Below are positions 38,795 to 47,800 of a stretch of DNA of 64,000 bases, piece after piece (within the stretch, counting starts at the first letter, position 1; each line of letters begins with the position of its first letter). Position numbers and translations under genes: made by a program. The stretch covers positions 4,002,501-4,066,500 of the forward strand of contig NC_017542.1 in the NCBI RefSeq assembly GCF_000237325.1. Reading direction: 5' to 3'. Source of the DNA: Paenibacillus polymyxa M1 (GTDB lineage: Bacteria > Bacillota > Bacilli > Paenibacillales > Paenibacillaceae). The notes under the pieces are model-generated. The model searched no databases and had not been told where the DNA came from. It saw nothing but the letters and a program-made list of their open reading frames with translations.

Positions 38795-38848
38795 TTGACA
38801 TCGGACAATTTGTCCGATATAATCAAAACAAAACGGACAAACTGTCCG
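38795..38848 (+). promoter_or_regulatory. aiiA operon promoter with two TetR-type operators
   Basis: TTGACA (38795-38800) and TATAAT (38818-38823) are exactly 17 bp apart. The spacer is filled by the palindrome CGGACAATTTGTCCG (38802-38816). A second palindrome, CGGACAAACTGTCCG (38834-38848), covers the start site, 32 bp centre to centre. The same motif recurs before tetR, so repression by that protein is the simple reading. Confidence 0.85.
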
Positions 38849-38876
38849 AATTTATAATATGGAGGGTGAAACTGGG

Positions 38877-39635
38877 ATGTATATCAAAAAGTTGTATTTT
38901 TTACCTGTAGGTGAATGTTTCCTAGATCAATCGGCAGTTAATCGAACCCTTGCCCCCGGGAAATTAGTCGGAATGCCTGTGTGGTCTTTTCTATTGGAAA
39001 CGACCAGCGGGCCGATACTCATCGATACGGGAATGCCCGACGCTTTTATCAACAATCCCGATTACTACAAGGGGACTAGACGTGAAGGGCGCGTCGTCCC
39101 CAACATGTCTGACGGCGACTCGATCGTAAATGTGTTAAAGCGTGTCGGTTATCGACCTGACGATATTCAAATGGTCATTAGCTCCCATTTACACTTGGAT
39201 CATTCTGGGGGAAACGGGCATTTCCGCAATACGCCGATCCTTATTCAAAGGGCAGAGTATGATGCGGCCATAAACAATGAGGATTACTCTCCATTAGAGT
39301 GCAGGCTGCCCGATTTACAATATCAAATCATTGAGGGTGACCATGAATTGATTCCGGGGGTTCAAATTTTATTCACTCCGGGTCATTCCCCTGGCCATCA
39401 ATCAGTCCTTGTCACAACGGAAAAGTCGGGTCCAGTGCTACTGACAATTGATGTTGCTTATACTCGGGAGAACTTCGAGAATAGCGTACCGTTCTTGACA
39501 TTCGATCAAGAGATGGCTGCCAAATCGATTACTCGCATGCAGGAGTTAATTCAGGATGTTCGGCCGTCCTATGTTTTCTTGGGACACGATAGAGATCAGG
39601 CGCAAAAATGCCGCACCTTTCCTGACTTCCTGTAA
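38877..39635 (+). CDS. aiiA: N-acyl-homoserine lactone lactonase (AiiA type)
   Basis: A 252-aa metallo-beta-lactamase-fold enzyme predicted to open the lactone ring of acyl-homoserine lactones, silencing Gram-negative quorum signals. The dinuclear zinc motif is SSHLHLDHSGG (about residues 102-112), with further ligands expected in TPGHSPGHQS (His about 169), LTIDVAYT (Asp about 191) and FLGHDRDQ (His about 235). Length, the N-terminus KKLYFLPVGEC and the C-terminus CRTFPDF match the Bacillus AiiA subfamily throughout. The start is the ATG at 38877, 11 nt after GGAGG. First gene of the TetR-controlled cargo operon. Confidence 0.88.
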   Translation: MYIKKLYFLPVGECFLDQSAVNRTLAPGKLVGMPVWSFLLETTSGPILIDTGMPDAFINNPDYYKGTRREGRVVPNMSDGDSIVNVLKRVGYRPDDIQMVISSHLHLDHSGGNGHFRNTPILIQRAEYDAAINNEDYSPLECRLPDLQYQIIEGDHELIPGVQILFTPGHSPGHQSVLVTTEKSGPVLLTIDVAYTRENFENSVPFLTFDQEMAAKSITRMQELIQDVRPSYVFLGHDRDQAQKCRTFPDFL

Positions 39636-39649
39636 TGGAGGGACAGGCT

Positions 39650-40972
39650 ATGGATACTCAATCAATGGCTTTATCCGGCAATGAGCGGAAATTAATGGGG
39701 ACACTTTGCTTGCTCATTATTTTCGGAAACATCAATATGACCATGTTTAATTTGTCTATTCCTTCGATTTCCGCTGACTTTGCCCTGACCTCCTCGCAGG
39801 TGAGCTGGGTTATGGTCGGTTACAGCATTTTGATGGCTATCGGCGCCGGTACTTACGGCAAGTTAACGGAGTCCTTTTCCTTTCGCCAGCTGTATGTCAT
39901 TGGTTTAATCCTTTTAGCTTTCGGCTCTATGATCGGCTTTTTTGCAGCTTCATACTTGCAAGTCATCATTGGAAGACTGCTGCAGGCAGCAGGGGCCTCA
40001 TCCATCTCTCCCCTGTCTTATGCGGCAGTAACCCTGTATTTTAAGCCTACAGTCAAGGGACGGGTGCTGGGAACCTTATCCGCCACGATTGCCTTTGCTT
40101 CCGGCTTCGGGCCTGTGTTCGGCGGTTTCGTGGAGCAATACTTTGGTTGGCGTGCTTTGTTCATCGTGTCCAGTCTGAGCCTATTTGTTATCCCTTTGAT
40201 ATTCAAGTATGTTCCTGACAAGAAACACGACCGCGGTTCATTCGATTTTCTCGGAGCTGTTTTGTTCTCCGCGGGACTGGCGTTGGTGTTGCTAGGGGTT
40301 ACGAACTATTGGTTTATGCTCATTGCAGGAGCAGCAGTTCTTCTATGGTTCGGTACTCATATTCAGAAAAAAGAACATCCATTTATCGATGCATCTTTCA
40401 TGAAAAATGCTCCTTACCGACGAATTCTAGGGATTGGATTCCTTACCTTCGTATGCAACACGGGGTTAACCTTTACTCTTCCTGTCATGATGAAGAATTC
40501 CTTTCATTTACCAACTAGTAAAATCGGTCTGCTGATGCTTCCCGGTGCCGTCTGTGCAGCCTTGCTCGGATCCCGGATCGGAGGTTGGACAGATCGTTTC
40601 GGAAGCTCCCGCGTGCTTGTCATATCGCAAAGTCTCGTCGTCAGCGGATTTATACTACTGGGGGTATCCGTACATTTGCCGCCATGGATCGACGCTTTAT
40701 TGATCATTACCCTTATGATTGGATTCAACGGTGTCCTCACCTCTAGCAGCAATTTAGTTTCGACGACACTCCGTTCGGCTGAGCTGGGTGTGGGGATGGG
40801 TATTTTCACACTGGCCTATCTCCTAGGCGGAGCATTCGGCCCTGCGCTGGTCGGCCGACTGATTGATCTAAAGATGCCTTTTTTTGTTGTTTATTTTACC
40901 ATTTCCCTGTTGGCAATCCTGACATACTTATTCGCAAGAAAAGCAAATCCTAGCGGAAGCTATGGTAATTAG
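39650..40972 (+). CDS. MFS transporter, DHA2 (14-TM) TetL-like family
   Basis: A 440-aa membrane transporter with about fourteen predicted helices. Motif A is a variant (YGKLTESFSFRQLYVIG) and the antiporter motif C region reads ASGFGPVFGGF. This is the drug:H+ antiporter-2 subfamily that includes TetA(L/K), but nothing marks tetracycline as the substrate. The start at 39650 follows GGAGGGACAGGCT; an ATG five codons earlier overlaps the aiiA stop. In this operon it could import or export a lactone, its product or a toxic acyl compound. Confidence 0.88.
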   Translation: MDTQSMALSGNERKLMGTLCLLIIFGNINMTMFNLSIPSISADFALTSSQVSWVMVGYSILMAIGAGTYGKLTESFSFRQLYVIGLILLAFGSMIGFFAASYLQVIIGRLLQAAGASSISPLSYAAVTLYFKPTVKGRVLGTLSATIAFASGFGPVFGGFVEQYFGWRALFIVSSLSLFVIPLIFKYVPDKKHDRGSFDFLGAVLFSAGLALVLLGVTNYWFMLIAGAAVLLWFGTHIQKKEHPFIDASFMKNAPYRRILGIGFLTFVCNTGLTFTLPVMMKNSFHLPTSKIGLLMLPGAVCAALLGSRIGGWTDRFGSSRVLVISQSLVVSGFILLGVSVHLPPWIDALLIITLMIGFNGVLTSSSNLVSTTLRSAELGVGMGIFTLAYLLGGAFGPALVGRLIDLKMPFFVVYFTISLLAILTYLFARKANPSGSYGN

Positions 40973-41017
40973 TTTGGTAGACTTACGACATGTCCGAAAG
41001 ATATGGAGGATGAATAG

Positions 41018-42406
41018 ATGAGTAAATTAAATTCCCAACTGTCCTTTGCTGCTATTCATGAGCTGGCCGAGGGGATCCGAACAAGGAAAATATCCCCGGT
41101 AGAGATTACAGAACATGCGCTTCACCGCATCGAACGTTTGAATCCGAAACTGAACGTTTTCGTTACCCAAACGTCCGAACTGGCGATTGAACAAGCGAAG
41201 CAATCGGAACGCGATATTATGCATGGTCGGTACAAAGGGCCCCTTCACGGGATTTCCATCGTTCATAAGGATCTATATTACACTAAAGGGATCCGAACAA
41301 CTGCCGGTTCAAAAATATTGAACAACTTCGTCCCCGATTACGATTCGACGGTTGCAGCTAAGCTACATGAGGCTGGAACAGTTCTGCTAGGCAAAGTACA
41401 GACTCACGAGTTCGCTGCGGGATTGACAACAACTAGCCCGCACTTCGGTCCTTGCCTCAATCCGTGGAACACTGAACTTGTAACGGGAGGTTCAAGCGGC
41501 GGTTCGGCTTCTGCTTTAGCGGCTGGACTTACTTATCTGGGTACAGGCTCGGATACCGGAGGTTCGATCCGCATACCCGCTGCTTTGTGCGGTGTCGTAG
41601 GGATGAAGCCGACGTACGGTCGGGTCAGTCGGTATGGTATCATTCCAATGGCCTGGTCATTGGACCACCCGGGTCCGTTAACCCGCTGTGTCATGGATGC
41701 GTCCCTGTGCTTGGATGTGATGTCTGGCTTCGATCCAAAGGATGAATCGACTGTCGATCTGCCTGCGCCAGGTATCAAGATGTATCCGAATGGTCTCAGG
41801 GGTGTGCGTATCGGATTGCCGACAAGCTACTATTACGAGGATTTGATGCCGGAAGTGGAAGCTGCGATGAAGGCCGCTATCAATAAATTCCGAGAACTGG
41901 GAGCAGAAATCATCGAAGTTAGCCTGCCCCTGATCAAACATGTTAGAAGTGCGACGATGGCCATTATGATGACGGAAATGTACTCGTACCACGAGAAGTG
42001 GCTTGAGACAGAATTGGAACAGTATGGACCGGACGTCCGAATGTTTCTTGAAAGCAGTAGAGATATTCCGGCTTCCATTTACCTTCAGTCTCAGCGGGCC
42101 CGGCAACTAATTGTCAATGATTTTTTGAATGCATTGTCCGGAATCGACATCTTGTTGACGCCAGCAACACCGATCACTGCGCCACGTGCAGATGATGATG
42201 CTAGTGTATTCAGATTGAACTCATTTACGCTTCCGACCAATTTGACTGGCTTGCCTAGCCTGAGCATGCCTTGCGGCTTCTCACCTTCCGGTCTGCCGAT
42301 TAATATGCAATTGATTGGCCGCCCCTTCGAAGAAGCAACAGTACTAGGTATCGGCAATACTTATGAAATGAATACAGACTGGCACAAGAGACATCCGGAT
42401 TTGTAA
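41018..42406 (+). CDS. Amidase-signature hydrolase
   Basis: A 462-aa amidase-signature enzyme. The catalytic Ser-cisSer-Lys triad is seen as Lys in SIVHKDLYYTKG (about residue 80), cis-Ser in GGSSGGSASALAAG (about 154) and nucleophile Ser in GSDTGGSIRIPAA (about 178). The protein is shorter than GatA and sits with no gatB, so it is not the tRNA amidotransferase. An amide-bearing substrate is expected; since it follows an AHL lactonase, N-acyl-homoserine (the ring-opened product) is an attractive but unproven candidate. RBS GGAGG, 8 nt from the ATG. Confidence 0.88.
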   Translation: MSKLNSQLSFAAIHELAEGIRTRKISPVEITEHALHRIERLNPKLNVFVTQTSELAIEQAKQSERDIMHGRYKGPLHGISIVHKDLYYTKGIRTTAGSKILNNFVPDYDSTVAAKLHEAGTVLLGKVQTHEFAAGLTTTSPHFGPCLNPWNTELVTGGSSGGSASALAAGLTYLGTGSDTGGSIRIPAALCGVVGMKPTYGRVSRYGIIPMAWSLDHPGPLTRCVMDASLCLDVMSGFDPKDESTVDLPAPGIKMYPNGLRGVRIGLPTSYYYEDLMPEVEAAMKAAINKFRELGAEIIEVSLPLIKHVRSATMAIMMTEMYSYHEKWLETELEQYGPDVRMFLESSRDIPASIYLQSQRARQLIVNDFLNALSGIDILLTPATPITAPRADDDASVFRLNSFTLPTNLTGLPSLSMPCGFSPSGLPINMQLIGRPFEEATVLGIGNTYEMNTDWHKRHPDL

Positions 42407-42435
42407 GCCTGACTATATTTGATGGAGGGTAATCT

Positions 42436-42627
42436 ATGGATCAAAAGCAACTTAACTCTGAAGTTAGCAGGAAAGCATCAACCGAAACCGGAACAGATAC
42501 GACGAGCGACAAGAAAAAAGCATACGAGCAGTTTATTCCTACGATCGCAAGTTTAAAGGAACTGGACCTATCGGGCATTGAGCCGCATTTGCCTCCAATT
42601 TACAAAAAGCACTATACCAAGAAATAA
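42436..42627 (+). CDS. Small protein following the amidase
   Basis: A 63-aa hydrophilic protein with a good site (GGAGGG, 6 nt from the ATG). The first half is charged and likely disordered; the second is LKELDLSGIEPHLPPIYKKH. Some amidase-signature enzymes have small GatC/AtzG-like partners encoded next to them, and this protein has that position and size, but the sequence similarity I can see is too weak to claim it. Last gene of the aiiA operon. Confidence 0.6.
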   Translation: MDQKQLNSEVSRKASTETGTDTTSDKKKAYEQFIPTIASLKELDLSGIEPHLPPIYKKHYTKK

Positions 42628-42683
42628 AAAAAAGCTCATCGGTCACCCAAATGAATGTATTTTTAATTTTTCACGAAATGTAT

Positions 42684-42749
42684 TATAATTATGAAGACGG
42701 ACAACATGTCCTATACACGAAAAACGGACATATTGTCCGTTTTTCGTGT
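42684..42749 (+). promoter_or_regulatory. tetR promoter region with two operators
   Basis: A TATAAT -10 (42684-42689) has a poor -35. Just downstream are CGGACAACATGTCC (42698-42711) and CGGACATATTGTCCG (42725-42739), 27 bp apart. The second is the core of a 35-bp palindrome with 16-bp perfect arms (42715-42749). Auto-repression is inferred. Confidence 0.75.
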
Positions 42750-42786
42750 TAAATAACAGTTAAATTAATGATGAAGGGAGATGTTT

Positions 42787-43398
42787 ATGGTGAATTCAGA
42801 ATCGCAATCTGTCTCTCTGAAAATTCCCAGAGAGGAGTTAAACCGAAGACGAATTTTGGCGGCGGCTAGAGAACTTTTCATCAAAAACGGTGTTTACAAT
42901 GTCAATATGCATCAGATTGCGAAGACTGCTGGAGTAGGACAAGCAAGCCTATACCGCCGCTACTCGGATAAGGGCGACATATGTCAGGAGATCGCGTATG
43001 AAGAATACCAACCTTTGTTTGATGAAGTTCAAGCATTTCTTGATCAATCCCCAGAAACCGCTGCCTTGGACCGGCTTTACCATGTAATCGTAAGATATGT
43101 CTCTTTTTTAGAAGCGAAAGTTCCTTGGCTCTGTGAGGTCAGCCGGGCCTCAACCGGGCATCGTCCGTTACAATCTCCGTTATGTCAATGGATGCGCAAT
43201 ATAAGCAGAAATCTGCTAAATGAGGCCGTTGAACAGGGAGACGTATCCGGGGTGGACATTTCATATACTATTGAAGCCCTGCTGGCCGTGCTTCACAATA
43301 TCGATTACCATCTCCAAGATGAAGGCTTTACAAGCCAACGAGTTCTTGATGGATTACACCGCATATTTATTGAAGGTTTAAGAGCTAATAGACATTAA
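42787..43398 (+). CDS. TetR-family transcriptional repressor
   Basis: A 203-aa TetR-type regulator. The N-terminal helix-turn-helix (about residues 15-65) contains RRRILAAARELFIKNGVYNVN, then MHQIAKTAGVGQASLYRRYSDKG, the classic HTH ending. The C-terminal ligand-binding domain (about 75-200) is not recognisable to a substrate class. Two palindromes before this gene and two before aiiA share the CGGACA-N3-TGTCCG core, so it most likely represses itself and the lactonase operon until its inducer is bound. The start at 42787 has GGGAG 6 nt upstream. Confidence 0.9.
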   Translation: MVNSESQSVSLKIPREELNRRRILAAARELFIKNGVYNVNMHQIAKTAGVGQASLYRRYSDKGDICQEIAYEEYQPLFDEVQAFLDQSPETAALDRLYHVIVRYVSFLEAKVPWLCEVSRASTGHRPLQSPLCQWMRNISRNLLNEAVEQGDVSGVDISYTIEALLAVLHNIDYHLQDEGFTSQRVLDGLHRIFIEGLRANRH

Positions 43399-43599
43399 TT
43401 GAGGGGCTGGCCACAAAGCCACATAACATGGATGAGGGATAGTCCTGCGTAACTCCTCTTTTTATCTCATTATGGTATATTGAATGTACAAAGAAACCAT
43501 ATCCTTTCAAATGGTCGGGTGGTACCTCCATTTTACCCAGGAACGGTTTCTTATTGTTTTACAATTGGAGAATAGGACGTCCCTAGTCATTTTTATGAC

Positions 43600-44702
43600 T
43601 TATGGGACAACCCTTTTTTTCTGCCAATGGCTGCTATGCGAGTTGAAGAGATTTGTACAGCACTTGGGGATTTCATTAAAATTTAGTCTATCTTTCTCCT
43701 TACGGATATACAGTAATACTTCGGGCATAGATTTATATAAAGTATGGTAAGATACCCCCGTGTATTCTAATACTGTACAAACTGTTATCCGGCCGGCTTT
43801 TTGGAGCAAATCGGAAATCACGAAGTCTACATCAGCCTTATATTTATTGATTCTTTCCTGTCTTAGTTTCTCTTTAGTTTCTTCTATTTTTGAAGTTATT
43901 TTATTGTTTAATTCGTTATAATTCGTGATTATATTGCTATAAGACATCCCTAAAAATGTGACTACATCCCTTAATGTAATTTGTTCATGATCGTGTGTTT
44001 TGATGTACTCATTTGCAAGTGACCAAAGATATTTTTCCTTTAACTTTGTGGTTTTGCTTTCTAATTGCTTTAGAGATTCTATTACCCAGTCTGTTTACTT
44101 CCAAGTCAGAAAATGGAATTTTTAGATATCGAGCAATTGCCTTATGAGATATTTTAAGATTTTCATACACAAATGTTTGAAGAGCTTTCTCCAATTGATC
44201 TACAAGTTCAGCACTGTTATAATTCTGACGTTCTATTGTTTTCCTTTGATAATGTTCTTTATCAAATAGGGCATTAAATATAAAATACCATTGCACAGCA
44301 GGATCAAATAAATAATAGGAGAACGTTAATATTCCAACCTAAAATCGCTCTTGAGTTCTGTAGTAATCCGAGTTTACCCTCCCAATTTAAAAGCCCTCTA
44401 AAAATCTGTACCAAATCACTACTACATGTTCTGGTTGGACCGAATTTTTTAGATAACTCCCTTGACAAAAGCTTATTTTTATTTAAATATCCCATGATCT
44501 TGTACACAGTATTATTGGACCTTCCTAGTCCACGTGCTATTTCACTCACCGATTGTGTATTCTTTAGAATCTCCCGTGTTCTCTCAATCATACCAACCCA
44601 GTCATTAATTGATTTCCACATGTTATCTGAGGTATCAATCCCGTATTCCATCCAACATACTGTACAGACGGAATGCCTATTATATTTCTGACCTTGTACC
44701 AT
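43600..44702 (-). pseudogene. TnsD/TniQ-like transposition gene remnant
   Basis: Three minus-strand frames join into one protein by two frameshifts. The first (from 44702) has a Cys pair in HSVCTVCWMEYG and an HTH-like SVSEIARGLGRSNNTVYKI; near 44340 the reading moves to the frame of GILTFSYYLFDPAVQWYF and KISHKAIARYLKIPF; near 44030-44040 it moves again to KEKYLWSLANEYIKTHDHE and GVSYHTLYKSMPEVLLYI. Repeated segments of the form G-(V/Y)-S-x2-T-L-Y-x3-P-E resemble the C-terminal DNA-binding repeats of TnsD-type target selectors. The amino-terminal part of TniQ seems missing. Family assignment is moderate and leans on the Tn7-like ends. Confidence 0.55.
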
Positions 44703-44747
44703 ATGTTAGCATATATAGGGTAGATATAGTAAATAGAAACACAAAAA

Positions 44748-44860
44748 AACCAATAGAAACAAGGGTTTTTATTTCTACTGGTTTAAAAATGTCTCAAACA
44801 TATACCCAAAAATGTCTCAGTTATCAACCAAATCAGTCTCAATTATTACCGTTACTCACA
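44748..44860 (-). repeat. Right end of the Tn7-like element
   Basis: Starts with an AACCAATAGAAA/TTTCTACTGGTT hairpin and holds three GTCTCA cores at 44791, 44814 and 44836, spaced 22-23 bp. It finishes with GTTACTCACA at 44860. Confidence 0.75.
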
Positions 44861-44865
44861 GCCCC
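44861..44865. repeat. Target-site duplication, right copy
   Basis: GCCCC just outside the right end, matching 36833-36837. Confidence 0.8.
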
Positions 44866-44880
44866 CCTCCCTAATTTTGG

Positions 44881-47800
44881 TTATTTCATTTGAAGCATAT
44901 TATAAATCATCTCAGCAGCTTCCGCACGCGTAACTTCCTGTTTGGCACGGAAGCTGCCATCTGGATATCCTTGTACTAAATTAATCTCAGTAAGACCAAG
45001 CACATCCTTTCTGGCCCACTCAACAATTTGAGAAGAATCTGAGTATACATTGCTTTCTTGCTGTGGTGTAGCCTTAATAATGTTATTCACCATTTTAGCA
45101 GCCTGCTCCCGGTTTATGACCCGATCTGGACCAAATACTTTGCTACTAAAACCTCGAGCGACTTGATCCTTAATTGCTGTTTTGAGTAGATCAACGTACC
45201 ACGCCGATGGAGTAATATCCTCGAATTCTAGAGCCATATCCGTTTCGAGCGGTAATTTTAGAGAACGAACAAGCATCGAAGTGAATTCCATACGTGTTAC
45301 AGGTCTGTTTGGTTCAAAAAGCGTGCTGGACGTCCCTTTCACTACACCCAAATCGGCAAGCGCATTTATTTTCTCTCTATTAAATACCCGCTCGATGTCA
45401 CTAAAATGATTTGGCTTCGTCTCGATTGTTAAGCCTTGAAAGAACTCTGTTTTTATTTCTGTCGGCTCCTCTACAACAGTCTGAATCGGTTTTGCACTCC
45501 CCGCGCCTCCTGCTCCACCACCAGTATCCACAGTGTTCCCTGTAGTTTTGCCGTTTGCTTGTTTTGCCTCCGTGCGTTTTCCTTGACTATTTTCTGCCCA
45601 AAGTTGAACGGTATACAATTGCTTCTCTCTCAGTTGTCTCCAGATAAAACCTCGATCCTTGCCACGATATAGCTCAGTTCCTTCTTCACTGGCGAGGACG
45701 AAAATATCATTTTCATGTTCTGACTCCCAATGGATGATAAATTCACTATTGGTTGTTTCTGTCTTCGAAAACGCAAACGCTGGAGACGGTAGCGTCTCTA
45801 CCTGACCTTCTGTTCGCTTACCTTCACCGCTTGTGTTCACTGGCTTAACAGTAATACGATACAATGTAGAACTGTCTAAACCGTCTACTTTAAACTCATG
45901 AGCAATCGTATGACCAATAAGCATCTCATTTTTATAGACATTATAAGCATCTGCACCTGGAGCTTCTTGCCACGTAATAAGCAGATCGGTATCCGTTACG
46001 CTTTTAACAACCAAGCTACGATCTGCTATTTGACCTGGCAACGCGCGATACGTAAGAGGAGTTATGTCGCCTTCCCCCGTTGTATTCATCGCCTGTATAC
46101 TAAACGAGTAAATTATACCGGGCTGGATGTCTGAAAGTATAATATAAGCCTTTCTAGTGTTAAAAATTTCTCCTGTATCTTTGCGGATTACAGCATATTG
46201 TGAAGCGCTTATGATTTCATCCCAGGTCAGCGAAATCTTTCCATTCCCAAGTTCCGTGACTTTTACATTTTGTACCTGAGGCGGAAGCGTCAGCAGTTGA
46301 CCCAACGCTGGTGGGCTGTAACCACTGCTGTTCCCACTGCTCACTTGAAAATCGTAGTTTTTCCCACCTGTTAAACCAGATACAACTACCCGTGGTTCCG
46401 TACTATAATAATTTTGACCGTTGATTGTTACCTTATATTGAGTTGCCCCATCAACCGGCGCCCATATCAATGTGGCATCATGCTCGCGAACATCTACAGC
46501 TGCAAGTTGTATAGGTGAATTAGGTAGTGTTACTACGTTGATAGATGTATCCCGACCCGTACCACTTCGATTGTAAGCCCGAATTTTAATATTGGCAGAT
46601 CTGCCTGCTGGCAAGCCCTCAAAAGTATATGAACGGATATCACGCGGAATCTGCACCTTTGGTTCATCGTTAACATTCAAGATGTACCCTTCAGCCCCCT
46701 GCACATCTTGCCACGCTACACCGACAGAATATACATCCTTGGTTACACTTGAAAGTGTAGTTACCCGATCTGGCAATGTCATAACGCCGAGATGAGCGTA
46801 GTCTCCAAATCCTGTTGCATTTTCGGCAGATATACGATAGCTATACTCCGTTCCTGCCTGAAGCTCAGTATCGGTAAATTCTGTATATACATCGTTATAA
46901 ACCGAGACCTCGTCTCGCTCAAGGGCGTAGTAGGTGGCAGTGATTACAGAATTCCACTTCAAGTCGATTCCATCTTCTCTTATGGTTACATTTCGGAATC
47001 CGCTTGGGCTGTCTGGTAGACTTAAAAAAGATACATGCTTTGCTGCCCCCTCTCCCGTGTCGTTTATAGCGGATACAGAAACTTCGTAATACTTACCAGG
47101 CTCCATCCCCTTAATTGAGTTATACACATCCTGTGTAACCGTATCCTTAAATATGATTTCTCCCGTATTTGCGTCCGCTGCTGTAATACTATATTTATTA
47201 GCTGAAAAAACTGGCGTAAATTCGGCCATAATTTCTGCTGAATGACGAGAGACCGGTCGCAACTGGACGTGATCTGGGGCATCAGGTAACGTTAATACAT
47301 GCACTCGATTGGAATACGCATTGCCACCTACATGATTACTACATCGCACTTCATACTCATATTCATGTCCTCCTAGTAGCCCTGTATCTGTAAAAGAATT
47401 GGTTGGATGGCTAACATCCCAAACCTCATTTGTTGTTAGATTCCGGACTGTATAGACATAACCATCGTTAAGACCAGAGGGTAGAGTCCATTGCAAATCA
47501 ACCTCTGTGTTGCGTACAGATGTTGCCGACAGCACAACCGACTGCGGTTGCTTTTGAATGCGAAGTGCACTGCTGACCCTTTCGTAGATGTTTCCTGCCT
47601 GGTCTTTTACCTTCGCATGGACATACCATTCACCTTCATTTGAAAGATCCAGCTGGACTATGGGATCGACTGCAGTCTCCCAGTTTTCGGGTGAATCGGG
47701 ACTGTTCGTGACTTTATACTGCATTGTCGATGGTTCAATCCCCGAATGCTGGTCAGCATATTGTATCTTCACGTCAATATGGGTATCCTTCCATTCACGC

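Larger units (their letters stand above)
36838..44860. mobile_element. Degenerate Tn7-like element (8,023 bp)
   Basis: The outer ends are related inverted repeats: the left starts TATGAGTAATGG and the right (complement) TGTGAGTAACGG, 20 of 25 bases matching and both reaching a TTGAGAC core. Several further GAGAC-core repeats (consensus TATAACTGAGACTTTTT) lie inside each end, like TnsB-binding arrays of Tn7-family elements. The element is flanked by the 5-bp duplication GCCCC. No intact transposase gene remains; a frameshifted TnsD/TniQ-like gene lies by the right end, reading inward. The cargo is the aiiA-MFS-amidase-tetR regulon. It is inferred to be immobile unless ends are served in trans. 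Confidence 0.75.

Noticed and set aside
38802..38848. CRISPR-like repeats
   Set aside because: The repeated CGGACA units are palindromic operators at two promoters, not an array with spacers; no other array was seen.
39650..40972. Tetracycline resistance gene
   Set aside because: The transporter is related to the TetL family, but the operon context (lactonase, amidase) and divergence do not support a drug-specific call.
41018..42406. gatA (tRNA amidotransferase subunit)
   Set aside because: Amidase signature is shared, but there is no gatB, and the gene lies in mobile cargo.
43484..43750. Plus-strand frame of 88 codons after tetR
   Set aside because: No site; its second half is antisense to the TnsD-like remnant.
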